64,000 bases of DNA from Adiantum capillus-veneris (GCA_014529385.2 CM043949.1:141210858-141274857), one strand, 5' to 3'. Counted from the first letter of the stretch, positions 10,301 through 23,310 are shown. Notes: generated by a model not told the origin, from the sequence alone. Numbers and translations are program-made.

Positions 10301-12199
10301 TGATACCTTGCAATGTATGCATGCCCTTTAAATCCATATACCTTTACGTGATCTATAAAGCACCTTACCTTACACACCATGTAAGCTTTAATGTTCTTAA
10401 AGATGGTAATAATAGGAGTTGATTGATTATGCTTGGTTTTCTTGAAATGTAGAGTATAATAGTCTATTCTCTTTCCTTAAAGCACATGCCTGCTAACTTA
10501 ATTTCCTTCTCTAAAAACTCATTTACTCTATCTAAGAGTACAATACGCTCCAACATAGGAGTTTTATCTATATTTGCCGATTTCTTTGGACACCACCTCA
10601 ATGTATTTCTTCTTAGTTTCCTCATGCAAAGGCATTATGATCTCTTTTTTGTAATCCACTACGCTAAGTTTGCAAACTTAAAGATGATAGAGGGGCTATC
10701 AACCACTGTGAAATAGCTAGTGACAATCATAGGAAAAATAATCTTAGCACACCACAATAAATGGAAGAATGTTGGCTTAATTACATCATGGAAAGACACC
10801 ACTAGTGGTTTGGAAGCTTGTGCATAGCATAGCTCATGCCAACAAGTGAAAAACATTTGATTGTTTTAATGGATTTTATTCTAAGGGAATGCATGGTGTC
10901 CATTCGGCATTAAGGGATCCCAAGGAACATGAGGTACTTGTATTGGTCCCTCAATACAAATTCATGGCCAAGAATTTAAGCACCTTTCTTACATCATCCC
11001 TTAATGTGGGTATTGCATTCTCAACTAGCAAGATATATATTTTTAGAAGCTTGTGCTAAGAAACATTCTTGTGATCTATGCATGTGAGAAAAATATGAAG
11101 GCCCATATGATGGAGAAACCAGGCATACAATTTATGCCTAAGTAACTCTCTTTTGCTGCCATGACTTGTTGAAATCTTGCTTAAAGGTTTAGCTATGCAA
11201 AGAGTGTCTTCAATCAAGTACGGAGTGAGAGGCCATCGACCCTTGTCGCACTGAATTCTAGCCTCTTCTTTCCGAATCTCAATAAGTGAGGTCACATGTG
11301 GCCAACACAATCACAATCATCACTTGGCCACCTTCTCAAAGGAGTTTCTTACTCATTTTCTTAAGCTTGTGCAATGTGTAGTACTACCCTCAAGGAGCCA
11401 TCACTATGATGCATTTTTGTGGGATTGCTACCCAAGTCCGTGACTCAATTGATGAGCTTACAATATGTTGAAAGTATTCTTGGCCAAAATCTAAAATATC
11501 TGGATTGAGCCATTAGAAATTTGGTCGATCCTTGAGTGTTAAAGGAACTGATGAGGGATGATTCAATAGGAATGTGTATGCTATATGTTGGGAAATCCTA
11601 AGAACATGCCTCCCACCTCATGCCAGCCTATCAGGTGGGCACATACGTGGCTCATATTTCCAAAAAAGGTACATCTACCTCAAATATAGCCAATGAGACA
11701 AAAACCAAACACAATTTTCCCAAACATTGATTGAGACTTAATTAGAGTAACAAGGCTTATGAGCACACACGACAAGGTAATGGGGCAAGCAATTGGACTA
11801 GTTGGGTTGGCTAGCTTGTGTGCAATGGATGCGTGCATATCATGTCCAATACCTTAGAGATTAAACATAGAGATGGCAACACTACTCAGAAATTAGATTA
11901 TACTTCTTCATTAAGGTATTATTGAGAAAAGATGGAAAGAATCTTTTGGGAAAAGGTTTAGAACTCCAGGACTTGCTTGAAGGTTAGCTTAAGGTTAGAA
12001 AATGGATAGGAAATAGTTGGCTTTGTCAATAGATTGAGATCAATCAAAGATCAATTTGCACACAATTGATCCTTTTGAAGTGTATTTTTTGATGAAAAAT
12101 ACAAGACCGGTTTGCTACTTAAGGATGTTGGGGGATAACGGACTATGACCAACTAGACACAGTCCTCAAAGAGAAGTAGCCTACACCAAAGTTTGAGTA
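7331..12199. other. AT-rich spacer, no gene recognised
   Basis: Nearly 5 kb without a recognisable domain. Two TTGCAG...GTAAGC-like spacings occur at 7470-7670, and a short open frame at 7812-8054. A 36-bp tandem duplication (ACTTTTGTTACAATGAGAG...) starts at 9475 and 9511. A run of ten Gs lies near 10188. Confidence 0.5.
7812..8054 (+). CDS. Unrecognised 80-codon open frame
   Basis: ATG-initiated frame ending TATAATAG. The product is rich in K, F and L with EVALFFEMYTKVCIDFTL near its start. I do not recognise a domain. Possible acceptor/donor-like sites upstream (TTGCAG, GTAAGC) leave open that it is a decayed exon, but nothing shows it is expressed. Confidence 0.2.
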   Translation: MNKQEVALFFEMYTKVCIDFTLIKASADLYKKFCDKCKIDEFKSRISSFTLSVYGSLDQFLLHKMKALHFWQKTFHEQKV

Positions 12200-12440
12200 T
12201 GTCCTGTATCAACACAAGAAGAGTAGAAGATCTTGAGGAGCAAGGAGACGGTAGACAAGATGGTTACTTCCAATTTTAATACCTCTAATGATGATGTTGA
12301 AGACTCAACTAGTGGGGCTATGTTGCAGAGATGCCATAAATGTGGCAAGCTAGGGCATGTTATTAAGGATAGATTTACCAAAAACCCCTTTCCTTTGTGC
12401 TGAAAGATGAATTGTCCATCATCCAAATGCTGCTACAAAG
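12200..12440 (+). pseudogene. LTR-element gag fragment with broken zinc knuckle
   Basis: The translation around 12327 gives CHKCGKLGHVIKD followed by R, that is CX2CX3GHX4 with the final cysteine replaced. This is the retroviral-type knuckle of gag. No flanking gag or LTR was delimited. Confidence 0.45.
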
Positions 12441-13879
12441 ACAAGTTGAGAGACACCAAAGGAAAGGCAAACTTCATGTAGTAGAAGAAGATCAATGTCC
12501 CAATACCCATTTCAACTATGAGTCTACAAATACTATTTTTTAGAGTTTTTGGTGTCGTATGCTCTTGTGATGTTGTTGTAGCTTGTTCCTCAAGTTGGAA
12601 TTTTTATGTGAGATAGCCTTGTTGAATTCTTGGTTGGTCCTTATGTTTGCTAACCTTTTGTTTGAGGGGATGCATGTTATCTCAAGGGCCTTCATGATGT
12701 CAACTTACTCGTGTTGTCATGTTGTCACTCAAAAAGAGTTCTCCCGGGGAGGACTATCAAGGAAAATAACTCTTTGTTCCTTCCCAGGTGTATCCACTTT
12801 AGTCAAGGTCATGTGCATGCCTTTCTAGTGATGTGCATATCTCATGAGGTGCGAAACCCTTTGCCATCTAGAAGGATTATGTTCACATACCTATTGCCAC
12901 TTGTATAGCTCATGGAAAAGGCTACACAATTGCAAATTATCTCCCTTGATTCCCTCTATTTAGGTGGAAGAATCCCTCAATCAAGGGAAACCCTAGCTAC
13001 CCTCTCTTTCCTATGTAGTTTCCTACCTCTAGACACATTGAGTAAGGTAAGTAATGATTTTCTGAGTTAACCAATGATATTTTTTTTTGCATCTTTGGTC
13101 TGAGTTATGGTTGAGTCCATTGGCGTCTTACTTAAGTAATAAAACATCCATTAAGTCATAATTAACCCACTAAGCATGCAATGCTCATTTATTCTCGATA
13201 AATCAACCATATTCTATGCAAAACTTAAATAAAAAATGGATCTCCATAAGGTTTTAGAAGAGTGTACAAACTACTAAAACATCTAGAGTCGGGTTATGAA
13301 GCTAATATCACCCTTGAACCATGGAGTATTTTAGCTACAATTGAATGAATGGTATACTATAGAAGAACAAATCTTGGGCAAGACTTATTGAATTTCCCTT
13401 CCAAGGATGGATTGTTTGAAAATTTCCCCATTTTGATCAAAGGGAAAATCCTCCTACAGGCAAAAAAAAAAGTGCTTATCTACCATCTTTAATACAAAGG
13501 GCTGACTTTCATAAGAAGGGAAGATGAAAATCAGCTTCTATACCATACAATATCTTAAATATAAGATTGGGGTATAATAATTTTTATTATTGAAGATTAT
13601 ATATGTAATAAGGGGGCCATATTTACTCAATACAAGTCTTAAACATCAGATTTTCAAAGACTTTTATTTGCAAGTCATATGTCCTTTCATACAAGGGGTG
13701 ATTCCCTCTTGGAGGCACAAATGAGTCAAGTGATTCATCTAGCTATTAAAATACCCATTATTTTTTCAATAATTATATATTAAAATGGAGATTCCTTCCA
13801 TAACTGTTATATAGTTTTTGCTTGAGGGATAGGTGAAGGATAAACAAGTATTTTTGAGCACTATGCTCATTTCTTGTGA
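12441..13879. other. Spacer, nothing recognised
   Basis: AT-rich sequence with short frames on both strands; none resembles a known family. Confidence 0.45.
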
Positions 13880-14280
13880 TGGGACTATTCTTACTTGATT
13901 CTCAAGGTCACTCGTTTTTCCTCCTAGGGAGGAAAGCCATTATCACAAAGAGACTAGTTACCTACAAGCCATTATCACAAATGGACTAGTTACCTACAAG
14001 AAAATAATTTTTCTTATGTAAGTACTCATATTTTATGAGGATACAAAGGTATGGTGAGTGATAATGCTTCTTCGTCACCACCACCACCAAATTATGGGAC
14101 TATTCTTACATGATTCTCAAGGTCACTGCTTTCTCCTCATAGAGGAGAAAAGGCCATTATCATAAATAGACTAGTTACTTTCAAGAAAAAAATTCTTATG
14201 CACATACTCATATTCTATGAGGATCCAAAGGTATGGTGAGTGTGTGATAATGCTTCTTCGTCACCACCACCAAAGTATCG
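13880..14280. repeat. Tandem duplication, period ~215 bp
   Basis: TGGGACTATTCTTAC...CTTCTTCGTCACCACCACC occurs at 13880-14094 and again at 14095-14280. The first unit has its own ~32-bp internal duplication (GCCATTATCACAAA... at 13938 and 13970). Scattered differences show that the copies have diverged. Confidence 0.75.
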
Positions 14281-14559
14281 TTGTGTACTTTTGCTACTCC
14301 CAAGTTTTCCATGCTTGAGGAGCAATGAAATGACTACTTGGGTTGAGTGATGATGATGCTTACCTTGTTTACTAGTGAGTGTATGGGGCTAATTATGTTT
14401 CGATTTCCTTTATTTTGGTATAAGCTTCATGGCTATGGTGAGGGTTTGGGAGTGAACTTAACAGTGAGCTCTTGCATCATGGCAAAATGCAAGGTCTCTT
14501 TCTTTATGAGTAGTGCTACATCATCATTTCTTGGGAGATTGGAGGAGCATGTATCTCGA

Positions 14560-15250
14560 GATGTTTTTTTTTTGGGAGGAGAGAGTCTCTTTAGTCTTAA
14601 GCCTAGGGAATTGCCTGATGAGATGAGCATTTGCGTTATAGTAATTGAATTATAGCTTCTATTGTCCTTTATCACTAGACTTCTTGGACTTATTTTTGTT
14701 TTAAGAAGAAACAACTATGGGGAAAGGCTTGCTACTTGCAAAAGCATTAGAAGTGGGAACAATAGTATTTTTCTTTTGATGTGCAGCCAAAAATACATGT
14801 CCAACAACACTTTGCTTAATCCTTAGTTTACTAGATTGGGCCTCTTGTAGTAATACAGAGACAAGACAATTAAACTTCACATCATCTTTACCCTCTATCA
14901 CAAGCCTAAAGATGGAGGAAAAAGTATGATAAGAATGTGGCAAACAATCAAGAATTGTCTGCACAAGAGTGGGACAAGAGTACTATCACGAATAATCTTA
15001 GTAATAATCTTTATCCTCTATCACAAGCCTAACGGTGGAGGCAAAAGTATGACAATAATTTGGCAAGGCATCAAGAACTATCTGCACAAGAGTGGGACAA
15101 GAGTACTATTAGGAATAATCTTAGTAATCATGATGAACTACTCATTGGGATCTTTGATCCCCATAGGAAAAACATCCATATCATCCTCCTCATGCATAAC
15201 CCTTAACTCTAGCTCCTTACATGGGTAAGCAACTTTTACCAAATCATTCT
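14560..15250 (-). pseudogene. Decayed copia gag (minus strand)
   Basis: On the minus strand the frame reads TILDCLPHSYHTFSS...VKFNCLVSVLLQEAQ, the copia gag pattern LPxSYxxF...LLxEE, followed by a K/S-rich stretch and a degraded zinc knuckle (FNYYNANAHLIRQF). A 123-bp segment in the first part is tandemly duplicated. Confidence 0.5.
14885..15130. repeat. 123-bp in-frame tandem duplication
   Basis: TCTTTA(C/T)CCTCTATCACAAGCC starts at 14885 and 15008. The units are 123 bp, exactly 41 codons, so the duplication kept the gag frame on the minus strand. The units differ at several positions. Confidence 0.7.
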
Positions 15251-15789
15251 TGCATACAAAGAAGCTAGCCTATCCCATGCATGTTTTGTTGTTAATGTTG
15301 AATGAATGTATGAATTGATGGAACACTTAATGGAATTGTTCATTGGACTCCAAGTATAAAATTCAAAAAGTCTTAGGGTAAACTTTCAGCTTGCCACTCA
15401 TAGTTTAAATTTAGCAGGTTTAAATTGAACACATTTTGGGACCAACTTCACCTCCAAAGCACTGTGCTAAGGTTTTGCAGAGGAGGTGAAGCCCTAAAGC
15501 CCAAGGTTGAGTTTTATGTTTACTGAAGTCCGTTCTAATTTAGTAGGTCCCAAATTAGCATGTAGGCTCTAGCTCACGGCAACTTCATAAGGCCTCCAAA
15601 TCATATTGAAAGGGTCTTGCATCCGAGCTCGTTCAAGATAAGTATGGATTTTATTTAATGATTTGCAAAACTAAAAGCCTAAGGTTAGATCAGTTGTACC
15701 ATTTTTAGTAAGTTGGCTCTAGTCTCTCTTTACCAAGTTTGGCTATGCCACATGTGCAAAGTAGCTTGCACTTACTTTTTGGGATGTTA

Positions 15790-15840
<51 letters not shown>

Positions 15841-16816
15841 TGAGAATGTTCCCTTGCCAATTTCAGGTCAAAAGGAAGAGGGGATGAGATTGGAAGGGTG
15901 AGGAGAATATAAGTGTTAGCTTATGCATAAAGTTTCACTTTTGAATGTTGAATTCCATTGGTCCAAGCAGTAAGCACTTTATTTGAGACTCTTTGGCAAA
16001 TGCAGACAAGTGTTTGAGCATGCATGAGTTTCATTTTAAAGTGTTTTCTCATTGGTACATGTGGTAAGCATTTCAATTCACTACTCTAAGAAAGTTTCAG
16101 AGAATACAAAACAAAGGGCTTGTTGAATTCTTCTCTCTCTCTCTCTCTCTCATGTTTTTCATTCTGGTTCTCATTCTCTCAAGTTCCAATAGTGGAAAAA
16201 AATGCAAGCTTTCTTTCTCCGTCACACGGATCTCAAGAGGTGGTTTTTATGCTCAAGTACTTGGCTATTTATGCAAATTCAAACAAGTGAAAGCTTTTTC
16301 TTCTTATTTTCTACTATTCTATTGTGCTAAGCTATGCTAAGATCTTGCCTTGAGTAAGCACATACAAAATACCAATTCTCTTGCTTGAAAAATACTTCTT
16401 TCACCCTCATCTACCTCTTATCCCATAGTTATTTCTTCTCGTTGGGGTGTTTAGGAAATGGGAGGAGGGTTGCACCATGGAATCTTGAACAACACCATCT
16501 TCTTGGTTCAAGGAAAGCTCTGAAAGAGCACAAGTTGTGTTGTGATCAAAGTTCTCTTTGAGAGAGAAATATAACGCAAAGACCTTTTGGAGGGGGGCGG
16601 CTCCAAGAAAATTTGGTCCTTAGCAAGTTGTCAATCTTTATTGTGGTGTTCTCTTTGAATTATGTGCATGATTTTAGTGTTTTAATGTGTAATTGTGTAA
16701 AGAAATCAGCTCGGCACAACCTATGGTCTCCTCTTTAATCTCTCTCTTAAGGAAAACTCTCCCTTTCATGAATTAACCTTTTGTTAAATCTAAAGTATTA
16801 TTAGATTCTCTGGCAT
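15251..16816 (+). other. Spacer and probable LTR of a decayed element
   Basis: It holds a (GT)n microsatellite (15794-15839) and a short (CT)n (~16132-16150). The right end reads TCTCTGGCA immediately before a primer-binding site, so part of this stretch is probably a 5' LTR. Its left boundary was not found. Confidence 0.4.
15794..15839. repeat. (GT)n microsatellite
   Basis: About 23 GT units. Confidence 0.95.
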
Positions 16817-16828
16817 TGGTATCAGAGC
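16817..16828 (+). other. Primer-binding site (initiator tRNA-Met)
   Basis: TGGTATCAGAGC follows a CA-ended sequence. RT-like sequence appears only ~400 bp later, so gag and most of pol between them have been lost, or the two belong to different elements. Confidence 0.6.
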
Positions 16829-17199
16829 TGAGGTTACTCTTTTCTTGCCTAAGAAGAGAGGTCCTTGAGTAATCTATGAAAGGTTGGAGTTTTTCATTGC
16901 AATAGGGTAAGTGAGACTAGGATCATTATCTCGATCTGCATGTCTGTTTATAGGGTACGAGGGACACCATCAAGAACTATGGTCTTAATAATGGAGTTTT
17001 TAGGGAATTGTTTACGACTTAACGACTATTGAGCTATTAGCCACTTGATAGACACTGATGCCAACTTAGCCCTATCAAGCCCATTCTACTACTCTTTGCA
17101 ATTCATAATATTTTAAACCATGAGTGTAGTTACTCGAGTGCTAATTCTTGAGGGATAAGAGGAATAATAGCCAAAGTTTTGGAAGTGCCAAAGAAAGAG

Positions 17200-19190
17200 C
17201 TAGCTTACACATATGTTGGAAACTTGACAAGTATTCTATCTGCCTGAACCTTGACAAGTGTGTTTTTATGGTAACATAAGGCAAGATTTTAGGACATATT
17301 GTGTCTAGAAATGGCATTTCTACTGACCTTGCAAAGATACAAGTGATTGTTGCTCTTCCAAGATCAACAAAGTTAGAGAGGTATAAGTCTTCATGGGCAT
17401 TGTGGATACTATCACAGGCTCATTTACATGTACGCGATCATTGCAAAATCTCTCTATGCACTCATTACAGAGTTCAAATGGAACGAAGAATGTGAAAAAG
17501 TATTTCAACAATTGAAAAAGAAACTTATTTCTCCTTCGATTTGAAAGCTCTTGACTGGAACAAGATTTTCCACGTCCATGTAGATGCATCAGCTTACGCT
17601 ATCAAATGTATCTTGGCTCAATCTGGAGAAAACAACATGGATTTTCCAATCTTTTACTCCAGTAGACAACTCAACAACACGGAACAAAATTACATGACCA
17701 CGAAAAGAGAGGGATTGGAAATGATCTACTGTGTCAAAAACTTTAGATATTACCTTCTTGCCAATAAGTTTGTGTCTTTGTGGATCATCATGCATTGTTA
17801 TCCTTAGTGAACAAACCATGCAATATGGGCCGTATCGTTCGATGGTTTTCTAATACTACTCGAGTTTGATTTCATAGTGGTGGTCAAAAAGGGAACTGCA
17901 CAAGAGAATGGACCATTTGTCATGAATGCTACATGGGGAAGCCAATCGAACATGATCACAACAGCTCCCAAGTGGGCAAAGTACACTGTGGAATACATAG
18001 AGCAAGGTGTTTTACCAGAGAACTTGAGACGAGCCAGAATACGATCAATTCAACAAGAAGCAAAAACTATGCTTTTTGAAAACCACCTTCATATAAAAAG
18101 GAATAGATGACAACTTAAGAATACGTGTTGCAGAACATGAGTACCTATCAATTCTTGAGCAAGCTCACGTTGGCCTAGATGAAGGACACTTTTTGGCAGA
18201 CAAAACTGTAAAAGTAATACTCCTAGCAGGGATTAGTGGCCTACTTCTTCATGGATGTGGAATATTATGTGAAACAATGTAACACTTGCCAATGTACTAA
18301 AGTACGGTGAGACGTGATGACATGCCACTGTGACCAATCAAGAGAGCAACACTTTTGCCAAATAGAGAATAGAATTTGTAGGGCCTATCTCACCACAGTC
18401 ATATAGAAACTGATCAATACATTATAATGACAACGGATTATTTTGACCAAATGGGTAGAGACTAAATCAACCCAAAAGAATGATGCTAGATCCATAAAAT
18501 AATTCTTATACGATAACATTTTCACGTGGTATGGCCTTTCAATTGAAATTGTGAGTGATCGAGGAACTCATTTCATCAATGATATGGTTGATTTTAATTG
18601 CATGAATTTATGATAATTCATTCTAAATCAGCTCTATATCACCCTCAGCCAATGGACAAGCCGAGAGCACCAAAAAAAGTATTTTGCACATTGCTCACAA
18701 AAATTGTCAGTGAATCTAGATCAGATTGAGAGCTGCAATTACATTCAATCATATGGCATATTGGGTAGCATATAAAATGCCACAAAATACAATTCCTTTC
18801 AACTTAGTGTTTGGGATAATGCTATACTGCCTCTGGAAGTCTTGATTCCTACACTATGCATAGCTCAAAGCTTGGGATGAATGGGACATGAGTTCTCTGA
18901 CATACTAAAACAATTAGTGCAGTTGGGATGAGATTAACTTCAGTCGGTTATAACTATGTATGCACAAAAATGAAAATGAAACAATTTCATGACCAACATG
19001 TGAAAAACAAGGAATTTCAAAAGGGTGACTACGTCTTAGTCTGCACCATCAAGAAAAAAAAATTGCAGGGTAACGATCCATTTGTGATCAACGACATATC
19101 AACAATGTGGAGCCATCCAACTTGCTACATTATAGGAAGAGGTGATGTCAACTGGCTAAATGGTTGTAGATTGAAAAATTATCAATAAAT
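17200..19190 (+). pseudogene. Decayed Ty3/gypsy pol: RT end, RNase H, integrase
   Basis: In order: GKILGHIVSRNGIST (RT thumb, ~17280), FHVHVDASAYAIKCILAQ and YSSRQLNNTEQNY...TTKREGLEM (RNase H, 17541-17800), AHVGLDEGHF (integrase zinc domain, ~18150), a degraded integrase core (~18540-18800) with VSDRGTHF-like remains, and FHDQHVKNKEFQKGDYVLV (C-terminal integrase segment, 18960-19060). Stops and frameshifts break it into at least six pieces. No chromodomain is evident. No 3' LTR was found before LINE B begins. Confidence 0.75.
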
Positions 19191-19372
19191 CTCACCGCGG
19201 AAGTGCTCGAAAAAATACACTTAGCTAAGGAGCGAGACAGAAGAGAGTTCAAGAAGTTACAAATCAAGCACATGAAGAAGCTAAGTTAGAAATTTAAAAA
19301 TAAAGAACAACATTCAATACCACTCATATTATCAAAGTTATTACAATAAACTGTACCTGTTGGTTGTTTTTT

Positions 19373-20551
19373 ATGGCTGTTACGGATCAATGTCCGCTTG
19401 CAATCTGCAATGGTTCTATATGGACACATCCGGAGCGCCTAGAGGAGATCATCAATGAGCATGACTTTGTATGTTTTACGGAGACACATGAGAGCCCAGA
19501 GAGAGGACTACCTGTAGTCACAGGATTTCAGTGGGAGTCGACTTACAGGACCATCACCAGACAGAGTGCAGCTCGGGGGTCAGGAGGGGTGGCCATACTA
19601 TTCAGACAGAGCTTACACAACCGGATACAGGTGATGAGTAGAGACGAGGAGGCATGCTATATGTGGGTACGACTAGAGCTCACCCACGAGAGAGGGCTAT
19701 ACATTGCCATATGCTACTTTTCACCACATGGATCACGATATGCTATCCAGGACCCCTACTCTCGACTGTCGGAGGACATTTCTCACTACACATCACTCGG
19801 GGAAGTCCTCCTCATGGGGGACTTCAACGGGAGGACACAGAGCCGACAGTGTGAGATCTATGATATGGAGCAGCCGGAGATCATGAGGGCACTTGATGCA
19901 AAGGACATGGGGATGAGTAGAGTGTCTGCAGATGGGGGACAAGACAACATTGGATATGGCAGACACCTTCTTGAGCTTGGCAGCAGGCACCATCTCGTTA
20001 TTTATAACGGGATGGCGAGGTGGCCAGATTCTGGGGGATTCACTTGCTTCCCACACAGTGGCGGAGAGAGCACAGTGGATTATTTGTTGGGCTCTACCCA
20101 GACAGCAGAGCTTATACACTCCTTCAGCGTTGCACGCACACCGATAGGGGCGGATCATACTTATCTTACATTCTCCCTTCTTGCTACACAGCTTGCTGAC
20201 CCCCCCGCCTCCCCCCCTCACACTTACACTACCATTTCTTTCACTCATGAGCTCACTCCTGTTTATATACATCACCTGCATGAGCACCTTATACACTTAG
20301 ACCCCACAGCACCTCTGGACACACTCACCACACACATTACATCCATCTTACACGAGTCAGCCACTCAAAGTTTCCCTCCACGCACTGGCACTATGCCACA
20401 AAACAGGTGGTACGACGACGAATGTCGAGACCTACACAGACACCTACGTATATTGGAGATCAGAGGGGAGATTACACATCGCCAAGCTCAGCGCAAGATG
20501 CAGACACTTACCCGTCGTAAAAGACGGGAGTGGGAGGAGCACCAATATTGA
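19373..20551 (+). pseudogene. LINE B ORF2, endonuclease portion
   Basis: AP-like endonuclease domain. Visible blocks: CFTETHE (catalytic Glu), GGVAILFR, MWVRLEL...YIAICYF, LLMGDFNGR (Asp/Asn), GGESTVDYLLG (Asp) and GADHTYLTF (terminal His). I take ATG 19373 as the first methionine; homology begins at once. The frame runs to an in-frame TGA at 20549. The RT continues in the same frame, so EN and RT were one protein. At the TGA the family-A homologue has CGA (ERDLY), so a single C-to-T change explains the stop. Confidence 0.85.
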
Positions 20552-22686
20552 GACATCTATCATTTACTCATGAGCCAGGATAGTGCTGAGGCATGGCGCC
20601 AGATCAAACCTCCCAAGCCATCCACTCCTATTCAGGACCCAGCGACATGGCACAGATATGCTGAGAGCTTATACGAGATCCCAGGACAACCACCCATACC
20701 TACGTCATCGGCTACCCGACCCACATCATCTACTTTCTTCACCACCCACATGGTGAAGAAAGCTATATCCCACCTACAGCATGGGAGGGCTAGAGATCAG
20801 GCAGGCCTACACGCAGAGCATCTTATATATGGCTGTGATGCATTGGCACCACTCATTGCCCACCTCTTCAACCGCGCGCTTTCAGAGGGATTCCCAGAGT
20901 CGTGGACAGAGTACACCATCGTGCCTATCCACAAATCTGGGGATGCCATGGATCCTAGCACATATCGCACTATCATGATTGGTCCTATACTGGCCAAACT
21001 ATATGGCGCGGTTTTAGAGGAGGAGCTCAGTTCTCTAGCAGAGGGAGAGGGCATGAGGACACCAGGACAGGCAGGCTTCCGCCGAGCTTTCTCTACTATT
21101 GATCATATCTTCACCCTTCGTTGTCTGATCGACCAGACACGGGTGAGGAAGAGGAGATTATATTGCTGCTTCGTGGACTTCCGCAAAGCATTTGACACAG
21201 TACCTAGAGAGAGACTTTTCAGACGCCTGGCTGCGCTTGGGATTGGAGAGGAGATGGCATGGGGGATCTATGCATTGTATGAGCATGTATCTGGCAGAGT
21301 GAGATGCCCGGGTGGATTATCTGACACCCTTGTGAGCACCATTGGTGTGAAACAAGGTTGCCCTCTATCACCTACACTCTTTGGTCTATACATTGACGAG
21401 ATTGTAGACTTCATCTTGCACAGGGGTGGAGAGGGTGTGGATATTGCAGGGACTACTGTACACATACTCTTATATGCAGATGATATTGTCCTGATGTCAG
21501 AAACGGCAGAGGGACTACAGCTACATTTGCAGGCCCTGGATGATTTCTGCTCACAGAGAGGACTCACGGTGAACCTTGGCAAGACCAAGGTTCTCATATT
21601 TCATACATCGGCTCAGATTCGCCGACAAAGTAGATTTACAGTAGCTGGAGGGGACATAGAGGTGACAGGCTCATATGTATATCTGGGGGTTACATTCACC
21701 GCAGCATCAGGGACCTTCTCCATGACACAGGCAGCCAGAGATAGACTTACCAGAGGATACGCATCACTAGCTATGATGGAGAGAAAGTGCCACCATGCCC
21801 ACTTCCAAGAGCCCCGGACGAAGGGGTGGCTCTTTGACACACTGGTCACACCTGCACTCATGTATGCCTCGGCCACTTGGGGACAGGGACTGGCAGACTA
21901 CGTATGGACACAGATAAAGAGGCCACAGATTATTATGATCTACAGGATGATTCGCAGCAAGCCATCAGTTCCACACGACATTATTAGAGCTGAGCTGGCT
22001 CCACCACCGATGTTGGTAGAGGCACTCTTTCAGACTGTTTTCCTTCTTCACAGATTCAAAGATATGGATCCAGATAGGATCTCTCATAGAGCGTTCATTG
22101 CATCTAGAGAGATGGCACAGGCAGGGGACACTAGCTCATGGTATGCCCAAACACGAGATTGGCTAGCTCAGCACAGCTTTCATATCGATAGACTACCACC
22201 ACTCCAGTATGACACCCAGGCCCCGACCTATTCCCTCTCACGCTCTGAGAGGAATAGGGTCATCAGACAAGAGATATGGCATACATATATTCAGAGGACA
22301 TGGCGCAGGCCCACAGACACCCTACCTCCTAAAATGCTATATTACTATGAGCATTTTTTGAGGTTCTCAGAGCAAGGATTCATTGAGATTCCATTATACT
22401 TGCAGGAGTACATGCACACCGACTTCGGGTCAGCATTGGCCAGCTACGAGTGTCATCACATCAGCTAGAGATTGAGAGTGGCAGAGCCAGAGGCATACCA
22501 CGAGAGGAGCGTACATGCCGGATCTGCCAGACAGAGGTGGAGAGTGAGGAGCATTTTGTCATGAGATGCCCAGCATATACAGAGCTGAGAGAGAGATATG
22601 GCATTGGAGACTCATTACAGCAACATATGATAGGCCGACAGCAGAGGAGGTTTGGCCAGTTCCTAGTTGCGGCTTTAGAGGTTTGA
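20552..22686 (+). pseudogene. LINE B ORF2, reverse transcriptase and zinc knuckle
   Basis: RT motifs are complete: CFVDFRKAFDTVPRERL (motif A), GVKQGCPLSPTLFG (motif B) and HILLYADDIVLMS (motif C), followed by LGKTKVLIF and a thumb region. A one-base shift near 22440 moves the reading into the frame 22450-22686, which holds CRICQTEVESEEHFVMRC (CX2CX8HX4C, zf-RVT-like). The piece ends in an in-frame TGA at 22684, where family A has an arginine codon. Apart from these lesions the sequence is intact. Confidence 0.88.
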
Positions 22687-23034
22687 GAGCAGTTGTTACA
22701 ACCACGCCAGAGTCAAGATAGCAGGACACAGACTACCATCACACAGTTTTTTCGACGAGCAGGGCCAGACCCCCCCCCCACACTACCTACACAGAGCAGA
22801 GGGCTTACCCTTCAACAGGCAGAGTCTCAGAGGGCACGTCAGAGACCGAGGCTCCCAGGATACAAGACACATGGGTATCACCAGAGGGAGATCTCGAGGA
22901 TACTAGCTCTACACCATCAGTATCTAGAGCAGAGTCATGTACCAGCACCAGGGGATCCAGCATTCCAGAGATACCTGAGCAGGCCACCGCCGATGTACCA
23001 CATTCTCTACCCTACATATGTTGCTTGTTTTTAG
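22687..23034 (+). pseudogene. LINE B ORF2, C-terminal PIP-box tail
   Basis: In frame with the preceding segment after its TGA. It contains QTTITQFFRR at 22729-22752, a QxxIxxFF PIP-box lacking the TD of family A, then P/S/Q-rich and basic stretches. It is longer than the family-A tail, and the last ~50 residues are not conserved with it. Confidence 0.7.
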
Positions 23035-23310
23035 ATACCCTCCCTCTCATCTCATGGTGGTATCACCTTGCAGCCCCTAGTTGAGCTTGATGATGCGTGA
23101 GCACACCTCGACACGAGGACCCACACTATACATTGTACACCACATGCACCACCCTACCACACCCTTTTGCATAGTATAGGCTCATTTCAATTTGTACCTT
23201 TTTTTTTATTTTCCGATGCCTAGCACATCAACACATGTATATGATATTGTCTCATAGGTCGAGTTCGGCCTTTCAAAGACGTTAATAAAGCTTTCTTTCT
23301 TTCTTTCTTT
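23035..23310 (+). other. LINE B 3' UTR and pyrimidine tail
   Basis: Non-coding sequence ending in ACACATGTATATGATATTG, the hairpin (23256-23271), AAAGACGTTAATAAAG, then (CTTT)n and TCTCTC. Confidence 0.75.
23256..23271 (+). promoter_or_regulatory. LINE 3'-terminal hairpin, copy 2
   Basis: AGGTCG-AGTT-CGGCCT. Relative to copy 1 the closing pair A-U has become G-C, a compensatory change; position 4 stays U.G. Confidence 0.65.

Larger units (their letters stand above)
19350..23310 (+). mobile_element. LINE B (EN-RT-zinc knuckle-PIP tail, 3' hairpin)
   Basis: A nearly complete ORF2-only copy of a second LINE subfamily, clearly related to family A throughout. It starts close to the expected ORF2 start, lacks ORF1, and ends with the shared hairpin and a (CTTT)n/(CT)n tail. 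Family-A LINE A2 begins immediately after the tail. Confidence 0.9.
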
